Assembly (NCBI GenBank): GCA_037179385.1
Contig: CM074189.1
Location: 22,145,020 to 22,209,019 of the forward strand
Direction: 5' to 3'
DNA from: Holothuria scabra
Taxonomy: Eukaryota > Echinodermata > Holothuroidea > Aspidochirotida > Holothuriidae
Length of the DNA stretch: 64,000 bases
Shown here: positions 59,553 through 64,000 of the stretch, one piece after another
How the letters are laid out: each line of letters opens with the position of its first letter
Position numbering within the stretch: position 1 is the first letter of the stretch
The notes under the pieces: generated by a model
What the model saw: only the letters and a program-made list of their open reading frames with translations
What the model was told of the DNA's origin: nothing
The model's database searches: none
Made by a program: the position numbers and the translations under genes

Positions 59553-62500
59553 CTGAAGGCATTACATGTAAATAATTAAGAAAAGATGCACTCAAAGGCA
59601 AGAACAGAACAAAGCTTATTTAGTCAGCCTGTCAACCAAAACTTTCTCAAAATTTGTTCCTTTAGTCAGATTCAGGCTGTTCAGTTGCTTAGCTGATCAA
59701 TTCATAGTAACAGCGAAACCACCTAGATAATAATAAAAATCTAGAAGGAGGTACGCATGCAGATGTTAAGGGATCGTTGACATATAAACTCATTCATATT
59801 ACCAAGCTATTCCGCTCGCTGGTTAACAATAGAGTTTGTAAAGCATCCTCACACCTTTCTGCACAACGAAATTTTCACTTTTCACGTTCTGTAACTGGGT
59901 CAGCCCTATTTGTTCTCCAAGAATATACAAGCTCATGTTTCTGCGTATGTCATACCAGCTCAAATCACTGATTGACCATTTAAACACCACAAAAAGTGCT
60001 TGAATTTCAAGTAATAAATTTGGTTAATACACTGTAAAACAAAAACTTTCATAGAATATAAAAGCCGTTCAATTGACAGGAAAAAAATACCCTATTTAAA
60101 TGAGCTTATGTGGTGGGTTGACTACTTGGTATGTCACTTAATTTTGTGATGAGATTGTATAAATTCTCTGCAGCAAGCAAATTCGTGTTCACTGTTTCCA
60201 ACTATTGTGACTCAACTCACTGAGATTTTTCTTCAACCGCATTCAACCGCAATTCAACGGCATTCCTCTAGCAGTTTACCGTCAAGAAATTAGAAAAGCA
60301 GGGCGGTGTTATTAGATGGAGTTCCACGTAAGATGCATCACAAGCGCGAATCGCGCTTTTCACGGCGCGGGGTCCAGGGGTCCAGGGGTCCGCGTTAGGG
60401 TTCAAAGGATGGAGCCTTCAGCTGCGTCATGACACACAGAAAATTAGTTTTAATGTGTCTCAAAAGAAGGGAAGAAATGCCCACTTTTGCCCATTTAATT
60501 TTACCCATTTAAGTGTGTTATGTAACTTTGACTGATACAGATCTACCTTTCAGAATCAAATCAAATTTGTGTTATAGAGGGTACTTTAGGACCATGAATG
60601 TAATGGCCCCCTTCTGTAGAACCAACTTCTCATGTAGACTAGTTTGGCATATAACCAAAAACCACTTCACCACTTGTCAGCCAGCAAGGGCCGATTAAAA
60701 ACTTGCAAAGGGATCAAAATCGCATGAGGTTAGTTCGTTTGTTGGGTCGTTGCCGTTCAACGCTTAACTAAGTTGGTTTAACGGCCGCATAAGAGACACC
60801 ACAGGAGTTTATTATATTTGCAGTCAAAGGTTTGATTCTACCTACAAGCCTAAGAAATTCCTATTCTAGTTTTCCCGCTTGTTTACATTTCTCGGACATA
60901 AAATCTTCTACCCCCAAACAGAAATGCCCCGTGTGCCAATACCTGACTGGCTACCCCATACCTCAATGGTACCGACATGCATGTGTGAATGGAGGCATGC
61001 GAGGCCTCGACGATCGTTTGGGGGTTTGCTTTCAAGAAAGGTGTATTTTCGTTAACCACAAAACATTCACACTTCACTCTTTACATTGCAAAAATGCAAC
61101 ATTTTTTTTTAAAGTTCAACAAAAGCCCCGGCCTTTGAACTTTGGAAAAGGAAGAACTTATATTTTCCAATTTCATTCAAAGACCTTTGCCGCCCTATGA
61201 AACATGACACCTCGATCTGCTTGAGTTTGTTCAAAGGAGGGGCGGACTCTTGAATTTATGCTCCAGATGTTCCAATTAACTCGACAAAGGCCAAAAAATA
61301 AGAATGACAGGAAAATTTTCCAATTTTGTCAGATAGATTTAATCTATACGGTTTGTTACACAAACGAGCTTCTGACTCACTGACATTTTAGTGAATTTTT
61401 GTTACCTAACTTTTAGGTTAAATTTTGAAAGGCAGTTTTAGTAAAACCCAAATTCATTTAATTCTCCACATCATCAAAATCCAAATTTTCTCCAACATTA
61501 GCTCCTGATGCCCAAACATTTGCCTAACACAAGATTGAAACTTTCATGAAATTCTCATGATATTTTTTTTTATAAAAGTGGGCCTAAGATAGCGTTTCTC
61601 AAAGTGGTTCCTAGCCCCTACCAGAACCGTTTGTTCGGAAGTCATGGGGGCGTTAATCAGTACATGGGAAGAAAGGGGCATTGCGAATCATTTGGGAGCA
61701 GGTTTGTAGCTAGAATTGATAAAGATGATCCTGTCACGTGATAAGAGATCTCAACAAAAATTAGCACAAACTAACAAAGTTGCAGTGTGATACGAAAGAG
61801 CAAAATGCCTCTTTAGTGTCTTTATTTACCATATATATTACTTCTAGGCTTGTCAAAACGAAATAAAGTATAACATCTGTAATTCAAGTTTAACGACATA
61901 TGAGTATTCATGGGTCATAATGATTCCACAAAGCACTTTCCCATCTTCAGGTGCCGAGGTGGGTCTTCTACCTGTTGAATCGTACAAAGCTTTTCAGTTT
62001 TGTTGTTGTGCCCCTCCCTGCAGAGTCGTTTTTTCAAAAGATATTGATAATGAAAATAACATTAAATGAGGGGAAGTCTGAAGCTGGCAAAATTTTTGGC
62101 ACTTGGACAACCGGTTTATTCACCAGAATTGATCTAAGGAAGCTTTTCTCGACGCAGGAAAATGTCCCTTTTTGGTGTCACCAATGTTTTTGACTTTGTA
62201 TAACATGCGCAAGTAAGGCTTATCGAAACGTCCAATATCTAACGACAGTTTCACATTTTTACGAACACTTTTTGTCAATTGTTCTGGTAAACTGTTTCGT
62301 CAATACCTTAAATACATGAAAAGACCACACTTATTACACCCAGCTTTTCCCAGTTTCCCACTCTTTCTCATCCTTAGGGATATGACCCTCTCCCTCTAAC
62401 CCCCCCCCCCTCTCCACCAAGCCAGCTTTCAATCGTTTCGTGATGTTCCAATATTACTGTAGAGTGCAATCGATTTCTCCTCACCGTGGCGCTTGGTACG

Positions 62501-62754
62501 GGACTGGCTGCAAACAGAGAGTTGCGGAAACATTTACTATAAAAAAAAAAAAAAAAAAACTAAATATGAAAAATTCCAAAAATTCATATCTTAGGATATT
62601 GTGTATACAAGCATTTTGCCACAGCATAGTACACACACGCACACACACAGACACACAATATCACTGAACATCACAAAAGTTCGTTCTTAGCTTTCGGCAA
62701 GTAACCAATCACAAGGGGAACATGTGGCATACACAAGTCTTCTTTGAGCCTCAC
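59553..62754 (-). other. Probable intron between SRCR exons
   Basis: About 3.2 kb between two minus-strand exons that share phase 1 at both borders. No further SRCR-like sequence was seen on the minus strand. Contains a GC-rich patch (GGTCCAGGGGTCCAGGGGTC, about 60370), a C run at about 62400, an A run at about 62541-62558 and a CA microsatellite at about 62630-62657. Confidence 0.55.
62570..62690 (+). repeat. ~150-bp repeat family, fragment in intron
   Basis: AAAATTCATATCTTAGGATATTGTG, ATACAAGC and a CA-rich run, the same order as the right edge of the blocks at 9.9 and 36.9 kb. Confidence 0.5.
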
Positions 62755-63093
62755 CTGGAACATCTTCTCCAGTGCTACAAACTATTCCTGCATCTTCGTA
62801 GTGATAACAGTTTATATATCTGCTGTGATTACAGCTCAGTAAATCAGTCTCCTCTCCAGTGCATTTTACATCATCCAGGTGAATTGGACCAGATCCTTGA
62901 CCAAATGCCGCATACCTGAGAGCTCCAATGGCCCCTGGGAATCCCAACTGACGGCACGCTACATATGCATCGATGATATCCAATAAGTCATGGCAAACTG
63001 TTCCCCACACACCATCTAAAAAGATTTCTAGGCGACCTTCATTATTATCAGCACCACCAACCAAGCGAAGAGATCCAACTTGTGATGGCGAAT
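62755..63093 (-). CDS. SRCR-domain exon (upstream)
   Basis: A 339-nt exon encoding a complete SRCR domain: DSPSQVGSLRLVGGADNNEG, GRLEIFLDGVWGTVC, DAYVACRQLGFPGA, DDVKCTGEETDLLSC and EDAGIVCS, ending STGEDVPG. Six cysteines again fit group A. The acceptor (CCTTTATAG, ending at 63094) and the donor (GTGAGG from 62754) give phase 1 at both ends, matching the other SRCR exon. The usual Trp after the first Cys (C.DGW) is replaced (CHDLLD), a mild departure. As the 5' member of the pair it probably sits in the same secreted or membrane-bound multi-SRCR receptor. The signal peptide and upstream exons lie beyond the window's right edge. Confidence 0.9.
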
Positions 63094-63239
63094 CTATAAA
63101 GGATTGAAAGAAACTAAATGCAATGAAATTTTAAGTGACAATTATCACAAGGGGTTCACGACATTAATACAAGAAACTGAAAAGTCTTAAAGATTTTTTG
63201 CAGAAAAGGGAATTTTCCTTTTGCTTTTGTTTTCTGCTG

Positions 63240-63970
63240 ACTTGAAGAATTTCCTTAGAAAATTATTTTCTTAACCATACTGAACCCGCATACCAAATAT
63301 GAAATTCCTTTCCTACTTGAAGATATTTTGTTCAAAAAATTTTTAACCTCTTGTGCTCTCGTATGACCTCTGATAATCTTAAATTTGACCTCTGATGATC
63401 TCAAATTTGACCTTTTGTGAACTAGCTGATCTCTCATCAAGGCAAATTTCTTCCTCTCATTGTGTTTAACAAGTCCGTCAAAATTGTACTCCCGGGGAAA
63501 ATAAATGACCTTTAACCTGGACCAAAACAATAGGCTTCCTCAAAATTGCAATTTTTTAAACCAAACATGCAAAAAGCCCATTATTGCCATCTTGAGATAA
63601 AGTGTTAACTTAAGCCATTCAAGCCTGTAGCCAAGGTACTGGAGGAAACTAAGGTACTGGAGGGGTATAACGTTTGGGGGCGGGACGGGCAGGGACGAGG
63701 GAAAGTCCTTTTAGATGACAAAATGAGTTCATGTATTAAAAGCAAACATCAAACTCTCTAGAGGGATAAAATTGAACACCGAAGCCACTAACGAGTTTCT
63801 TCAAATGGCCCTTGACTGCATCCAAAAATGTATCGTTCTACCTCTCAAAATGACAAATCAATATACCCAACATGAAAGATGTCAGTCATTGAATTTCCTA
63901 TGTCAAAAGGCGTCGGTCACTGATATTTTGGAATATCATGTTTACAAGCCCTTTTCGAGGTTTTCGTAGA
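63240..63970 (+). repeat. ~150-bp repeat family, block 4
   Basis: Repeated phrases AAATGACCTTTAACCTGGAC, CAAAACAATAGGCTTCC, CCATTATTGCCATCTTGAG, GCCTGTAGCCAAGGTACTGG, AATGACAAATCAATATACCC, TCATGTTTACAAGCC and CTTTTCGAGGTTTTCG. They follow the order of the blocks at 9.3 and 36.6 kb, on the plus strand. Its upstream part (63360-63430) has short TTTGACCTCTGATGATCTCA-like repeats. It lies in the putative intron or upstream region of the SRCR gene. Confidence 0.6.
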
Positions 63971-64000
63971 CTAAACTTTAGAGTTGAAAGTTTAAAGCCT

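Noticed and set aside
62626..62660. CA microsatellite as a regulatory site
   Set aside because: It is the usual end stretch of the ~150-bp repeat family; nothing more is indicated.

Overview
This is intron- and repeat-rich eukaryotic nuclear DNA. It has scattered short exon-like frames with GT/AG borders, a LINE and a Penelope-type remnant, tRNA-derived SINEs, many inverted-repeat elements and frequent long G, C, A or T runs. No operons, bacterial ribosome sites, rRNA genes or CRISPR arrays were seen. Two group-A SRCR exons and the repeat mix suggest a marine invertebrate, perhaps an echinoderm or another non-vertebrate deuterostome. That placement is inference; I cannot name the species.

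Layout. 0-5 kb: one well-bordered exon of unknown function on the minus strand (1407-1749), then repeat debris that includes a G-tract-headed repeat. 5.7-6.8 kb: an AT-rich element with related ends. 9.3-10.3 kb: a block of a degenerate ~150-bp repeat. 11.5-13 kb: more G-tract repeats and a 334-bp MITE flanked by TTAA. 14.3-21.1 kb: the most striking structure, five head-to-tail copies of a ~1.38-kb non-coding unit, closed on the right by an inverted copy of the unit's first ~220 bp and a long T tract. 25-28 kb: two SINE copies. 30.6 kb: a small iterated ACCCAAC element. 32.4 and 38.2-39.7 kb: diverged relatives of the 1.38-kb unit. 34.5-37 kb: a second block of the ~150-bp repeat, with a palindromic MITE inserted. 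40.7-41.7 kb: a foldback element. 44.7-46.5 kb: a dead L1/Tx1-like LINE. 47.9-48.5 kb: a Penelope-like GIY-YIG remnant. 52.4-54.4 kb: a decayed multi-part coding locus, probably of a transposon-like metazoan family. 56.1-57.4 kb: a second element with inverted ends. 59.2-63.1 kb: two SRCR exons of what looks like one minus-strand scavenger-receptor-type gene whose remaining exons lie elsewhere.

The only cellular coding sequence I can name with confidence is the SRCR pair. Most other open frames are short, have ordinary composition and are probably chance. The window is mainly a record of mobile-element activity. Its most notable feature is the young 6.85-kb array, which looks like a transposon-related unit turning into a satellite while keeping an inverted-repeat border.
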